The notes: generated from the letters alone by a model not told the origin. A stretch of DNA of 64,000 nt from Corallium rubrum (GCA_964035015.1 OZ036007.1:7124340-7188339), one strand, 5' to 3'. Shown: positions 24,403 through 35,222, numbered from the stretch's first letter. Numbers and translations: made by a program.

Positions 24403-27400
24403 ATGGAAGAGAAGGATCCTGTATTAGACCAGAGCAGTTATTGGGGAGAAATCAGCGAGAAAAAGCCTACTGACAGTGGAATATTTAGTGAACTTTTCGA
24501 ACCCAAAGCAGTAGAATGTGACCAACCTAAACTACATCAAATCGCTTCGAAACAATCATCTTCAAAAGAGTAAGTTGTCCCCAATGTCAAAATATCTTGT
24601 TGTATTTTATGTTCCTTGATGTTTAAAAGACAGCTTAGGAATACTATTAAATTACTGGTGGGACTTCCACAAGAATATTTATTATCTAACTTCCAAAATT
24701 GAATATTATTCTATTTTTATTCTTCTTGTTTTTAGAACAAACAAACAAGCCATGACTTCCATTCAGCCACCAGTAGATTGTCATGGGCAAAATTTACTTC
24801 TTCATTCAATTGAATTAAAACATCACATCAGGAAAATGATGTTGATGAAAATGGCTGCACAACATCAACACGCTGGGGGAAATGTATGGTTCTAGGGATC
24901 ATATCTCTGTGCAATTATTTCACCATTTAAAAAAGTTGCGTATTGAAAAAATCTTTTTGATCACTTATTTGTTTTTTCACAGAAGAATGAAAATCTACCC
25001 CAGCTTCCAAATCCTCCCCTTCCACCAAAGAAACATTGCTCAAAAAATGGAATATATGTTCGACCTTGTCAAAGAGGATTTCTATCAAAACCTACTGAAA
25101 TAAATACAAAGAGGTATAAAGTGTGATGAATGACAAAATGGAATCAGTTTAAATATAAATAATAAAAGTACAATAAATTACTCTATTTATTCATTTTTCA
25201 GTGCATTTCTCACTGGTCATGGCACTAGTCCAGTTGAACTAGATAGTGATTCATTGAGATGTCTTACATATAAAGCTGTAGCTGCTATTTGTTGTCACTG
25301 TGGATATGAAAGTGAGTAGGAATTAACTGAATGATCTAGCCTGCATTTCCACCCTAGCCTGGTTCCTCAGCCTGTATCTTCACCCTTCCTCACCCCAGCC
25401 TGCATCCTCACCCTTCCTCACCCTAGCCTGCATCTTCACCCCAGCCTGTATCTTCACCCTTCCTCACCCTTCCTCACCCTAGCCTGCATCCTCACCCTTC
25501 CTCACCCTAGCCTGCATCCTCGCCCTTCCTCACCCTAGCCTGCATCTTCACCCCAGCCTGCATCCTCACCCTTCCTCACCCTAGCCTGCATCCTCACCCT
25601 TCCTCACCCTAGCCTGCATCCTCGCCCTTCCTCACCCTAGCCTGCATCCTCGCCCTTCCTTGCCCTAGCCTTCATCCTCACCCTTCCTCACCCTAGCCTG
25701 CATCCTCACCCTTCCTCACCCTTCCTCACCCTAGCCTGCATCCTCACCCTTCCTCACCCTCACCCTTCCTCACCCTTCCTCGCCCGAGCCTGCATCCTCA
25801 CCCTTCCTCACCCTAGCCTGCATCCTCACCCTTCCTCACCCTAGCCTGCATCCTCACCCTTCCTCACCCTAGCCTGCATCCTCACCCTAGCCTGCATCCT
25901 CACCCTAGCCTGCATCCTCACCCTTCCTCACCCTAGCCTGCATCCTCACCCTTCCTCGCCCTTCCTCACCCTTCCTCACCCTTCCTCACCCTTCCTCACC
26001 CTAGCCTGCATCCTCACCCTTCCTCACCCTAGCCTGCATCCTCACCCTAGCCTGCATCCTCACCCTAGCCTGCATCCTCACCCTTCCTCACCCTAGCCTG
26101 CATCCTCACCCTTCCTCACCCTTCCTCACCCTTCCTCGCCCATCCTCACCCTAGCCTGCATCCTCACCCTTCCTCACCCTAGCCTGCATCCTCACCCTTC
26201 CTCACCCTTCCTCACCCTTCCTCACCCTTCCTCACCCTTCCTCACCCTAGCCTGCATCCTCACCCTTCCTCACCCTTCCTCACCCTAGCCTGCATCCTCA
26301 CCCTAGCCTGCATCCTCACCCTTCCTCACCCTAGCCTGCATCCTCACCCTTCCTCACCCTAGCCTGCATCCTCACCCTTCTTCACCTTAGCCTGCATCCT
26401 CACCCTTCCTCACCCTGGCTTGCATCCTCACCCTTCCTCACCCTAGCCTGCATCCTCACCCTTCCTCACCCTAGCCTGCATCCTCCCCCTTCTTCACCCT
26501 AGCCTGCATCCTCACCCTTCTTCACCCTAGCCTGCATCCTCACCCTTCCTCACCCTTCCTCGCCCTAGCCTGCATCCTCACCCTTCCTCACCCTAGCCTG
26601 CATCCTCACCCTAGCCTGCATCCTCACCCTTCCTCACCCTAGCCTGCATCCTCACCCTTCCTCACCCTTCCTCGCCCGAGCCTGCATCCTCACCCTTCCT
26701 CACCCTAGCCTGCATCCTCACCCTTCCTCACCCTAGCGTGCATCCTCACCCTTCCTCACCCTTCCTTGCCCGAGCCTGCATCCTCACCCTTCCTCACCCT
26801 AGCCTGCATCCTCACCCTTCCTCACCCTAGCCTGCATCCTCACCCTTCCTCACCCTAGCGTGCATCCTCACCCTTCCTCACCCTAGCCTGCATCCTCACC
26901 CTTCTTCACCCTAGCCTGCATCCTCACCCTTCCTCACCCTAGCCTGCATCCTCACCCTTCCTCACGCTAGCCTGCATCCTTACCCTACCCCGCCTGCATT
27001 CTGATTCTGGCCTGCATCCTCACCCTAGCCTGCATCCTTACCCTAGCCTGCATCCTCACCCTAGCCTGCATCACCCTAGCCTGCATCCTTACCGTAGCCT
27101 GCTTCCTTACCCTAGCCTGCATCCTTACCCTAGCCTGCATCCTCACCCTAGCCTGCATCCTTACCCTACCCTGCATCCTTACCCTAGCCTGTATCCTCAC
27201 CCTAGCCTGTGTCCTTACCCTAGCCTGCCTGCATCCTCACCCTAGCCTGCATCCTTACCCTAGCCTGCCTGCATTCTGATTCTGGCCTGCATCCTCACCC
27301 CAGCCTGCATCTTCACCCTGCCCTACCTCCTCACATATGCACTAATTTCTTAATGTTTATTTACTGTAGGTGCACATGAATTAACTCTGGATGTTTTAAG

Positions 27401-28452
27401 TGATGTCTTGGCTGATTTTTTGAAACGATTTACTAAATTACTGCATGTTGCTACTGATGCAGAAGCTTCTCAAAGAGAATCACGATTTCCAGTAAGTAAA
27501 GGGCAGTTTGCCACCTTTTCACTTTGCTCTATCTAAAACACTGCCTGCACAACACTCCAGTTGTTTACACAAAGAAAAGTGTCGTTCTTGTTGTGAAGAA
27601 AAAGTACCATTATGATGAGTGAGTGTGCATAATTGACTGAACAGAAATGTCCTTGTGTCTGCAAGATTTTGAACGATTTATAGCAATTAGTCCCCGGGAA
27701 ATTTTGAAATCTAGAGTCTCTGAAATGCCATTTCCTGCATTTTACGACAAGGATTTACAGAATTCTAAAGGTCCAAAAACGTCATAAAATACTCAAAAGC
27801 CAACATTTTCCCGGACATTGAATATCTGCATTTCTTTATTGAAATCGTTATTCAAAGTCATGGGTTAGTTTTGTTAATCATAACTTTATTCAACTGGCCT
27901 TGTTAAAAAGTGGGGCCCCCAAATATATTATGGCCCCCCACCAAAAAAAGTGGGGGGTGGCCCCCACTTCCAACGCCTCTGGGTCTATTAAAGGACACAC
28001 GCACAGCTGGCGTCACATCACGTCAGATCACGTCAGTAGACTTTTTTTCCTTTTTTCATGCCCCAGAACTTCAATAAATGACTTGACGTTTTTATTGTAT
28101 AAAACAAGTAGAATACACTTTTCCGTGCCTGTGTAGTAGATCACAGAAGACGTTATAACGTGTAAAGAACAGTCACACTGACTCAACTTCGTGTCGGCGT
28201 ACTTTCTTGTTCTTTACACGCTGTGACCTCATCTTTGAGGTATTACAGTAGACACGCAGGAGAAAGTGTAATCTATTTGTTAAATATTTCATGTACTGTT
28301 TTTAGAATGTAGTGGAGTATGCTCTTCAGGAAACAGGAATTGATGGTCTGAATTCAATATGGCAATACTGGTCGTCAAATGTTCTTGATTACGCCCTCAA
28401 ACTACAGCAAGAAGATCAACGACTTATTGCTGATTATGAAAAGCTAACTTGA
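24403..28452 (+). CDS. SUPT7L: SUPT7L/STAF65-gamma-like subunit of SAGA (six coding exons)
   Basis: Exons: 24403-24569, 24736-24883, 24983-25113, 25202-25311, 27370-27491, 28306-28452; frames agree across all junctions, giving 274 aa. The N-terminus has SYWGEI as in vertebrate SUPT7L. A Pro-rich stretch ([10 protein letters not shown]) follows, then a bromodomain-associated histone fold from about residue 165 ([52 protein letters not shown]) to the end. In human SAGA/STAGA this protein pairs through its histone fold with a TAF-type partner and helps scaffold the acetyltransferase complex in the nucleus. The long acidic C-terminal tail of the 414-aa human protein is absent; the frame stops right after the fold at EKLT. 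A 2-kb minisatellite interrupts the histone-fold coding region. Confidence 0.92.
25337..27325. repeat. 2-kb minisatellite (cctcacccttcctcaccc / tagcctgcat)
   Basis: Units combine two modules, agcctgcatcctcaccc and ttcctcaccc, in variable order with point variants (ttcacc, ctcgccc). From about 26990 the first module dominates. It starts about 25 nt after the donor at 25312 and fills the SUPT7L intron. The + strand is strongly C-rich. Confidence 0.95.
27510..27610. repeat. dispersed repeat fragment (tctatctaaaacactgcct family)
   Basis: The words cttttcactttgctctatc and taaaacactgcctgcac recur at 29045-29110, 31590-31620 and 48780-48815. It is part of a second family related to the HHR-like units. 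Confidence 0.6.
27665..27975 (-). repeat. dispersed repeat (atgccatttcctgcatttt family)
   Basis: The words gagtctctgaaatgccattt, aattctaaaggt and aaaacgtcataaaatactc match in reverse 44035-44205 and 63210-63345; part matches 63465-63530. It ends in a G/C-rich inverted gtggggcccccaa / ccccccac. Family unknown. Confidence 0.6.
28133..28240. repeat. inverted repeat in last SUPT7L intron
   Basis: gatcacagaagacgttataacgtgtaaagaac is answered by gttctttacacgctgtgacctc about 50 bp later. A small foldback. Confidence 0.5.
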
Positions 28453-28611
28453 ATATAATCCCCAAAGTAATATATCATTTTAATTTAGAGATTGCATGCA
28501 TGTAACTCTGTCTGTAACTTAGAATATGTCTGAATATTTTGTACTATAATATACAATACGCAGTTGCTGCGTGATTCTTTTTTTTAAATTTGGCCTTAAC
28601 TTTGACTTTTC

Positions 28612-28815
28612 GGTTTGCTTTTTATAAGAGTGCGTTTTACAAATTCGCGTTTTGAAAGTCCGTGGTTTACAAGTTCGTTTTTTTTTTATAAATCCGCGTT
28701 TTACATGTCGGGAGTTTTTCATGTCCACGTTTTTCATGTCTGCGTTTTTCATGTCCGCGTTTTTCATGTGCGCGTTTTACATGTGCATGTTTTGAAAGTC
28801 TACGATTTACAAGTC
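28612..28815. repeat. 14-15-bp repeat (catgtccgcgttttt type)
   Basis: Units such as gcgttttacatgtc, gcgtttttcatgtc and gcgttttacaagttc recur about twelve times with drift. It begins 160 bp past the SUPT7L stop. Confidence 0.8.
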
Positions 28816-28939
28816 GCGTTCATACGATAAGCCGCACTTTGTAGCCAACGTACGTCGCGACTGGGTTGTGGGCGGGCGGAAGTGCTGGGAGATTAACGGC
28901 CAGAATTTTACAAAATGTCTTGCATTGTGACGTATATGC

Positions 28940-29130
28940 AGTAGTGTGCCGAGAATAGTTTTGATAATGAAATACTGACGTTTCGAGTGGAGGGCTCTCT
29001 ATTTCGTTAAATTTGTTATCAAAACTATTCTCAGCAGTTAAGGACCTTTTCACTTTCCGTCTATCTAAAACACTGCCTACACAGCACTCTACTTTTGTAC
29101 ACAACAGAAGTGCGTCGTTTGAAATGGGCC
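28940..29130 (-). repeat. second HHR-like family member with inverted ends
   Basis: gagaatagttttgataa at about 28950 pairs with ttatcaaaactattctc at about 29017. Between them the - strand reads ccactcGAAACGTCAG, that is GAAA with a GTC triplet, but the CTGANGA half has decayed. The shared cttttcactttccgtctatc tail follows. Confidence 0.55.
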
Positions 29131-29219
29131 AATGGTTATGGTTGACTTGACACACTGCTGTTTTTCGTCTTAAAAATTATCACGAACTAATTTGCATAGC
29201 AATGTGTAAACAACTTAAG

Positions 29220-29385
29220 AATCTGACGTTTCGAGCGAAGGCCCTTAGTCAGTTTCTCTTTGACGAAGGGCCTATATAGCCTCGCTCCAAACGTTAGACT
29301 CCTACGTTCTCTGTTTCGGCAGTATGCAAACCTTACTATATTTCGATTGTTATTTCAACACTGCCTACGCAGCACACTACTTTGA
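29220..29385. repeat. dispersed HHR-like units, decayed head-to-head pair, copy f
   Basis: Opposed copies meet at about 29258. The - strand core reads CTGACTA (mutated) with GAAACGTCAG; the + strand core is broken by an insertion (cctatatagcctcgctcc). The arrangement is as at 11687-11908. Confidence 0.65.
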
Positions 29386-29906
29386 TTGAACAACTTAAGG
29401 GCCATTTCACTCCATCCAAAGTCATTCACTTCAAGTGTGTGTGTGTCCTTCAGCAGAGGTACTTGATGCGGTTTTCCTGTGATGTTGTCTGTTCTGATGT
29501 TCTTCAGCTGACGCTCATTCTGACTCAAGCATCTCAGGAAACTTGCCTTCAGCATCACTCAGGTGACGCCGGTGCTTGACCAACAGAACACAAAAGAGCA
29601 TCAAGAATACCGGAAAAGACTTGTAGCAGCAGTTCCTATAAAAGCTCTCGGGAACAAAACCTTGTAATTCAATTATTTGATAACATAAAAAGAACAACTT
29701 AGAAAATAAAAGTAGAAGAATTAACCTGACCAACGCTTTGAGGCATGTTATGATTTTTATAAGTGTTTATATTATAGAGTATTTCAAGAACGAAACACGA
29801 AATGTCTGGTGTGGTTTCTAGACGTATTCTGATTTTGGTTCAAAAGGAAAGCTTTACTTATTGTTTGTTTTAGCGTGTGACCACTGGCCTAGCAATCATT
29901 ATAATG

Positions 29907-30181
29907 TTGTCAGGAATATTAAAGCCCAGCATATAATTTTAAAAAGCCCCATATTGAAAGAGACATGAGTTATTTCAAATTTTTTATTAAAACTAACGTT
30001 TCGTTGCTAATCCTGCAACATCTTCAGAGTGAATAATTATTTACAAGGTTATCTCGACTTATATGCTAATATATTTACAATAACAGGAAATGAGTAACTG
30101 AGAGAGGGGTGGAAGTGACAGTTAATAAATTACAGTGTGAAGTAACAGGTATGATAGAATGTTTTCAGTTATGTGTCAAGA
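29907..30181 (-). repeat. left inverted arm (pLTR) of the Penelope-like element
   Basis: Reverse complement of 30999-31273, identical over the stretches I compared and equal in length (275 bp). The match stops sharply at 30181/30999, where the truncated coding part begins. Confidence 0.93.
29992..30030 (-). ncRNA. hammerhead-ribozyme-like core in left PLE arm
   Basis: Mirror copy of the core at 31150-31188. tcttcag at 30021-30027 and tttc at 29999-30002 are the complements of CTGAAGA and GAAA. Confidence 0.6.
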
Positions 30182-30960
30182 ATGGCAAATTTGTAACTTC
30201 CGTTTATCGTAAACCAACGTTTACTGGGCTTTTCACAAATTTTGAAAGTTTCATACCACTTGTGTATAAAAAGGGCTTAGTAATGACTTTACTTTTTCGT
30301 TATTTTAACATTTCTTCCTCCTACACAATTTTTCACGAAGAACTAGAGAAATTTAAAAGTATCATGCTTCAAAATGGTTATCCTATCAAATTTTTAGATA
30401 GTTGTATTCGCAAATTTCTTGAAAAAATTTTTTGTCCAGCGTCTAAAATTACCATAGCACCCAAACGTATCATTTTATTTACACTTCCGTTCACCGGTCA
30501 ACACTCCCTTCAAATTCGCCAACAAATCGTTAAGCTCTTTGCTTCTGCTTTTCCACAAATTCAACTTCGTGTTGTTTTTAAACCTATTAGACGCCTTTCA
30601 AGTTTTTTCCGTTTTAAAGATCAAATTCCTTTTGCTTTAAGATCACGCGTAGTTTATAAATTTAAATGTCATGACTGTGAGTCATTGTATGTTGGTGAAA
30701 CCATTCGCCATTTACACACGCGTGCTTCTGAACACATGGGAGTTTCGGCTTACACGGGAAAGCCTCTTTCTTTGAGTTCCTGGTCTGGAGTTTTAGCACA
30801 CCACAAAAAAACCGGCCACCCTGTTTCTTTAACAGATTTTTCTATTCTAAGCTCTTCTCCTTCCAATTTTGAACTCCTTCTTAGAGAAAGTCTGCTTATT
30901 AATAAGTTAAATCCTTCACTCAACGCCAAAATCAGTTCTCTTCCTTTAAACTTATTTTGA
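30182..30960 (+). pseudogene. Penelope-like polyprotein fragment: end of reverse transcriptase plus GIY-YIG endonuclease
   Basis: The frame is open from before 30182 to the stop at 30960 (about 260 codons from the arm junction), but most of the reverse transcriptase is missing. N-terminal part: TSVYRKPTFTGLFTNFESF and NGYPIKFLDSCIRKFL, the RT thumb-to-linker region typical of animal Penelope-like elements. C-terminal part: CHDCESLYVGETIRHLHTR with ASEH, a GIY-YIG nuclease signature (LYVGxT, R, EH), with a later Glu and Asn-Lys-Leu (LLINKLNPSLN). There is no own start codon in frame at the junction. The lack of stops suggests a fairly recent insertion. Confidence 0.9.
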
Positions 30961-30998
30961 TTTATACACACGTTTTTCTTTATATTTTTCTATACTTG

Positions 30999-31273
30999 TC
31001 TTGACACATAACTGAAAACATTCTATCATACCTGTTACTTCACACTGTAATTTATTAACTGTCACTTCCACCCCTCTCTCAGTTACTCATTTCCTGTTAT
31101 TGTAAATATATTAGCATATAAGTCGAGATAACCTTGTAAATAATTATTCACTCTGAAGATGTTGCAGGATTAGCAACGAAACGTTAGTTTTAATAAAAAA
31201 TTTGAAATAACTCATGTCTCTTTCAATATGGGGCTTTTTAAAATTATATGCTGGGCTTTAATATTCCTGACAA
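30999..31273 (+). repeat. right arm (pLTR / 3' region) of the Penelope-like element
   Basis: It starts 39 bp after the stop codon at 30960, contains the hammerhead-like core at 31150-31188, and ends cctgacaa before the 33-bp extension. Confidence 0.93.
31150..31188 (+). ncRNA. hammerhead-ribozyme-like core in right PLE arm
   Basis: ACT, CTGAAGA (31153-31159), T, stem-loop GTTGC-AGGATTA-GCAAC, GAAA (31178-31181), CGTT, AGT. Stem I pairs ACT with AGT and stem II has 5 bp. Hammerhead motifs are established in Penelope-like pLTRs. Stem III is minimal (AC/GT). Confidence 0.62.
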
Positions 31274-31469
31274 GATTACGCTTTCCGCCTGGTTCGTCTA
31301 TTGCTACAATCATTATAATGACTTGTATATTGGCTTGGTTTGAGCTGTGAACTTGAAAAGACTTATTCTATATGAAAGGTAAGTACCATAGAATAAATGT
31401 CATATTTAGTATAGAGACTAGAAAGTTGTTCAGGGACAAGTCGTTTAAAAGCTGATTTTTCCTAATCCT

Positions 31470-31680
31470 GGATTGAAAGTTTAAAAGTGCCAATTTTTTG
31501 ATTATTTCATCCCTTGACGAAGTCTGAATAGGGCTTTGCTCAAAACGTAAGTATTCCGTTAAAATTGTAGCAGTTGATCATTTTACTTTGCTCTATCCAA
31601 AACACAGCACTCTAGTTTTCAAAACTTAATTGGTTATGTTTTGAGATTGTTTGGCCAATCGTTTGAAACTCGTGTGTATA
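31470..31680. repeat. decayed HHR-like unit, second family
   Basis: cccttgacgaagtctgaata, gggctttgctcaaaacgtaa and cattttactttgctctatcc correspond to the core and tail of the 28940 family, heavily mutated. Confidence 0.45.
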
Positions 31681-32328
31681 TATAGCTGGTTCTATATATA
31701 GGTCCATTAGTGATCTAAGCTGGTTGGGAATCATGGTAACCACAAGTGATTGTTGTGAAATTAAGTATTATCAAAGATAAAGAGAGATTTATCTCTGCTA
31801 CGTTTTGGAGTCTTCCAGCCTGGTCGATGACTTGAATTGCATGGAGAATATAGAGTATTCAATATTTAAACCTGCCTTTCTGAGAAAAAAACCAACACTT
31901 TGGGTCTTCCCGACGCTGCAAAAGACAGTTTTGCTTAGGGGAGAGAGACGTGTGTGGTTGAAAAGAAATGGTTCATGGTTTGGCGTTCTCTATCAAGTTA
32001 TGAATGCACTTGGGAAGTTAGGAGAGCACGAAATTTACATGCATATTACATGAAATGCATATTTTTAATAATATTAGACGGCTTTTCTCCGCGAAAATAT
32101 GTTATACATTTCCAAGTATAGTACCGCTTAGTTAGGTGTATTGTATTAAAGATTATGACGATAGCTGGTTAAAAGAATTATTTTCTTCTGCAAATGTTTT
32201 TCATATGCCTGAAATTGCTCCATCGAGAAAAATACATCACCAGCAGAAGCGGCGTTATCAGTATTAAATCTATCTAAAAATTCAACTTATTATATATTCA
32301 AACTTTATTCTCGTTCGTGATTGGCCAA
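31681..32328. other. unassigned intergenic DNA
   Basis: An 82-codon frame at 31805-32053 was inspected; it resembles no family I know and is likely chance. Nothing else stands out. Confidence 0.4.
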
Positions 32329-32400
32329 AACGCCCCCGCTAATTCTCCGTATCTGGAAGCTGACGCGTTATTTCAGCTGCTGACGCGATCAGCGTGCGAT

Positions 32401-32443
32401 AATACCTTGTTTTGGATCGAACTTCGATCCAAAACAAGGTATT
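32401..32443. repeat. near-perfect 43-bp palindrome
   Basis: aataccttgttttggatcga and its complement flank a 3-nt centre. It has cruciform potential. It lies 90 bp upstream of the gene-like start at 32533. Confidence 0.9.
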
Positions 32444-32532
32444 ATTGCAACGCTGTCGAACCCAAGCCCCCAGCGCGGTCGGCAGCTTGCTAAAATCCCG
32501 CCAAAACTAAATATTTTTGAAGAGTAAACAAA

Positions 32533-32667
32533 ATGGCTTTTAACCGGTTTCCATCGTTAAACGAAGAAGAAATTTCGACGTTGCTCTCAGAGAAAGATAG
32601 TAAAAGCACGAAGAGTATAGTTTTTGAATATATAATAAAACAATTATTGAATTCGGTTTTCGCATGA
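32533..32667 (+). pseudogene. 5' fragment of a repeated gene (MAFNRFPSLNEEEIS..)
   Basis: The ATG opens 44 codons: MAFNRFPSLNEEEISTLLSE then KDSKSTKS. This resembles the N-terminus of a protein family highly repeated in anthozoan genomes and linked to tyrosine-recombinase-like elements; the link is from memory. The similarity ends where an inverted-repeat insert (32629-32750) begins, and the frame stops inside it. No downstream coding part was found. Confidence 0.45.
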
Positions 32668-32750
32668 TATCGAGAATTATCAAGGACGAGGTTTGTGTTA
32701 TCCACCGAAGCCGAATGCTCAACCTCATTCAATAATTGTTTATTATTTAG
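32629..32750. mobile_element. small inverted-repeat insert (MITE)
   Basis: Left aaaacaattattgaattcgg and right ttcaataattgtttattatt are near-complementary ends of about 20 bp. A related hairpin is at 62163-62313 (caattattgga / tcaataattg). Confidence 0.55.
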
Positions 32751-33698
32751 GGACAGTCCTACATTAGTTTCACTTGAAAACATCCTCTGCCCCAATCGTT
32801 GCTTATAGGTTTCATTTGATTAAGGTAAAACGTGTTGGAGTTTTGTAAGATGTGAGGTGCAAACTTTTCAGTCCATAATTTCCCAATAATGTTAGTTGTC
32901 AAATCAATGAGGACGTGTTCTCACTGGTTTAGTGCTCTTCGTTAATTTTAATTTCTTAAAGATGTGTGCTATTGTGATAAGATGAGCTAAAAACAACCAC
33001 CATACTTATTCCATTAACTCTCTTCAGTCCCGCTTCATCGTCGTTCCCAGGACCTTTTGCTCTCTATTAACCCTTTGCCATGCGATGGAAATACACAAGA
33101 CTTGAAAGTGCGATACCGCCTGGCTACTGCATATAGAAACGGATAAACTGACTACCGTTTAAATTTCACTCAATAAATGCCTTTATTATATACTGACCAC
33201 TTTCATATCTTATCAAGTCTTTTTCGCCTCGTTTGTGTGTCTGCAATTCAAAAGAATCTGCTTCACAATGAGGCCGGAAAGGCTTATTTAGATGCACATA
33301 AAAGAATATTTAAAATGAAGGCCAGTTTATGAAAGTGTATACTCATCTCATAGATTCTTCTCAAACTTAATAATTCTTGATCAGGAAAATTATGATAGGT
33401 TTTTTATGCTTATACTTTTAATAACATAATTTTAATTTAATTTTGACTTCTAACATTTTTGTCTGTAGAAATTTTCTTTTTAAATGCCGACAATACATAT
33501 TTTTAAAATATTTGATGAGCGCACTCTAGATATAAGCTGGATTTCCACTGGGTGTAAAGCGATTGCGAGCTCAATTTTTCTATTGTGCAAATTAAATAGT
33601 TTTTGACTTTGTTCCCGTATCGAAACTCACAAGACAAAAGAAAAAAAGTCGAGCGTGCGGCATTTTACGGCGGCTGGTATAAATTTAGCTTTATTTAA

Positions 33699-33937
33699 GG
33701 TGAGGTTGCAACGCAACAAAGTTGCATTGCAAGTTGAACTGCGTTGTTGCACGTATTACCACCCACCATAAACATTGTCACCGCAATAATGATTTTGTTG
33801 CAAGTTGAAAAAATTTGTTGATAAAAGTAGACTCCAGTTCTACTTGCTGCAACATGCTGTTTCAACTTGCAACAAAATCATTGTTGCGTGATAATGTTTA
33901 AGGTGGGTAGGTAATACACGCAACAACGTTATTCACC
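33699..33937. mobile_element. foldback MITE with TTAA target site (piggyBac-like)
   Basis: Ends ggtgag.. and ..ttcacc are flanked by TTAA at 33695-33698 and 33938-33941. Long inverted arms include gattttgttgcaagttgaa and ttcaacttgcaacaaaatc. TTAA duplication is the piggyBac signature; no coding sequence is present. Confidence 0.7.
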
Positions 33938-33954
33938 TTAAGTCGCGCAATTCT

Positions 33955-34675
33955 TGTTTGGCTGCATTCTGAAAGATGTCAGTTTTGAATAGGCGCGTTT
34001 TCAGCGGTATCTAACTTTGAATAACTACAGGTTGACCAGATTATATTAGATACTGCAGAACGTCTTTAATTTAAGTGCATTGTAAAAGCTGTTTTTAAAC
34101 TAAATTTAACTGCATCCTCAAAACGTTTAGTATTAAATAGGCGCATTTTGCGCTTTATGATGTTACTAGGAATAACCAGAGCCAAAAATTTTTACCTGGA
34201 TCATAATGCTACAGAATCTCTTTAATTTAAGTGTTGCAATATTATTCTAGAATATTATTCTGTTTTTAATGCATTTAGCTACATTCCCAAAATACTCACT
34301 TTTGATTTGGTGCGTTTCAACCCTTACCTAACAAGGAGTAGCCACAGCTTAAAATTTGTACCTGGATCACAATGCTGCAGAATTTCTCTAATTTAAGTGT
34401 TGCACTGATATTATTCTACAAGCTGTTTTTAATTCGTTTAGCTGCGTTCTCAAGATTGTCATTCTGGTGCGTTATCAGGCCTTATCTACCAAGAAATAGC
34501 CACAGCTTAAAAGTACGACCGTATTTACGTGGTAATTCAGAATTTCTTTTAAATTTAAGTGCTGTAATATTATTGTACAAGCTGTTTTTAATGCATTTAG
34601 CTGCATTCTCCAAATGGCAAAAAGGTCAGAGTATTGAATAGGCGCATTTTCCGCCTTATCTAATAAACGCGGCAT
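33955..34675 (+). repeat. diverged ~165-bp tandem repeat, about four copies
   Basis: Each copy has tagctgcattctc, aataggcgcattttccgcc, ggaataaccagagc-like, cctggatcataatgctacag, tctttaatttaagtg and caagctgtttttaatgca in that order. Copies differ by many substitutions and indels, so the array is old. Confidence 0.75.
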
Positions 34676-34889
34676 GTCCGTTTTCTTTGCGTTCATTCAA
34701 CATGATCGTATCGCGTCTCGAAAGGAAGCTTCTCTCTGCGGTGTATTTGCTTATTATTATTGTTAGAACTGAACTCACATGAACAGCACAATCGGAAGGA
34801 ATGAACAAGTAAACTAAACAAACGGAACGCGTTCGGCGGTGCTGGTGTGCTTGAACATATGGCGTGGCGCACGTTTAAAGCATTGACCT

Positions 34890-35222
34890 ATATATAACTA
34901 AACTGCGGGAAGCCCTCTACCAGTCGCTGACGAAGGTTGACCACTGACCTGTCTGTGGGTGCTCTATATACCATTGACTGAAAGAGAGTGATCACTGACC
35001 TATATATAACTGGACTGTGGGTCCTCTATAAATGACTGAGAGAGAGTGATCACTGACCTATATATAACTGGACCGTGGGTCATGTATATCAATGACTGAA
35101 AGAGAGTGATCACTGACCTATATATAACTGGACTGTGGGTCATATATATCAATGACTGAAAGAGAGTGATCACTGACCTATATAACTGGACACACGTCCA
35201 GTTATATATGGGTCAGTGGTCA

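Larger units (their letters stand above)
29907..31306 (+). mobile_element. Penelope-like retroelement, 5'-truncated, inverted-arm form
   Basis: Structure: 14-bp target duplication caatcattataatg (29893-29906 and 31307-31320); 275-bp left arm 29907-30181; coding remainder with GIY-YIG domain; 275-bp right arm 30999-31273 as reverse complement; then a 33-bp tail 31274-31306. Penelope-like elements are known for pseudo-LTRs in direct or inverted arrangement, a ~34-bp extension, variable target duplications and a C-terminal GIY-YIG endonuclease. All of these are visible. It lies between SUPT7L and the RTK gene. Confidence 0.93.

Noticed and set aside
25390-27320. Interstitial telomere-like repeat (CCCTA words)
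   Set aside because: CCCTAG occurs within a longer minisatellite unit; there is no run of CCCTAA/TTAGGG.
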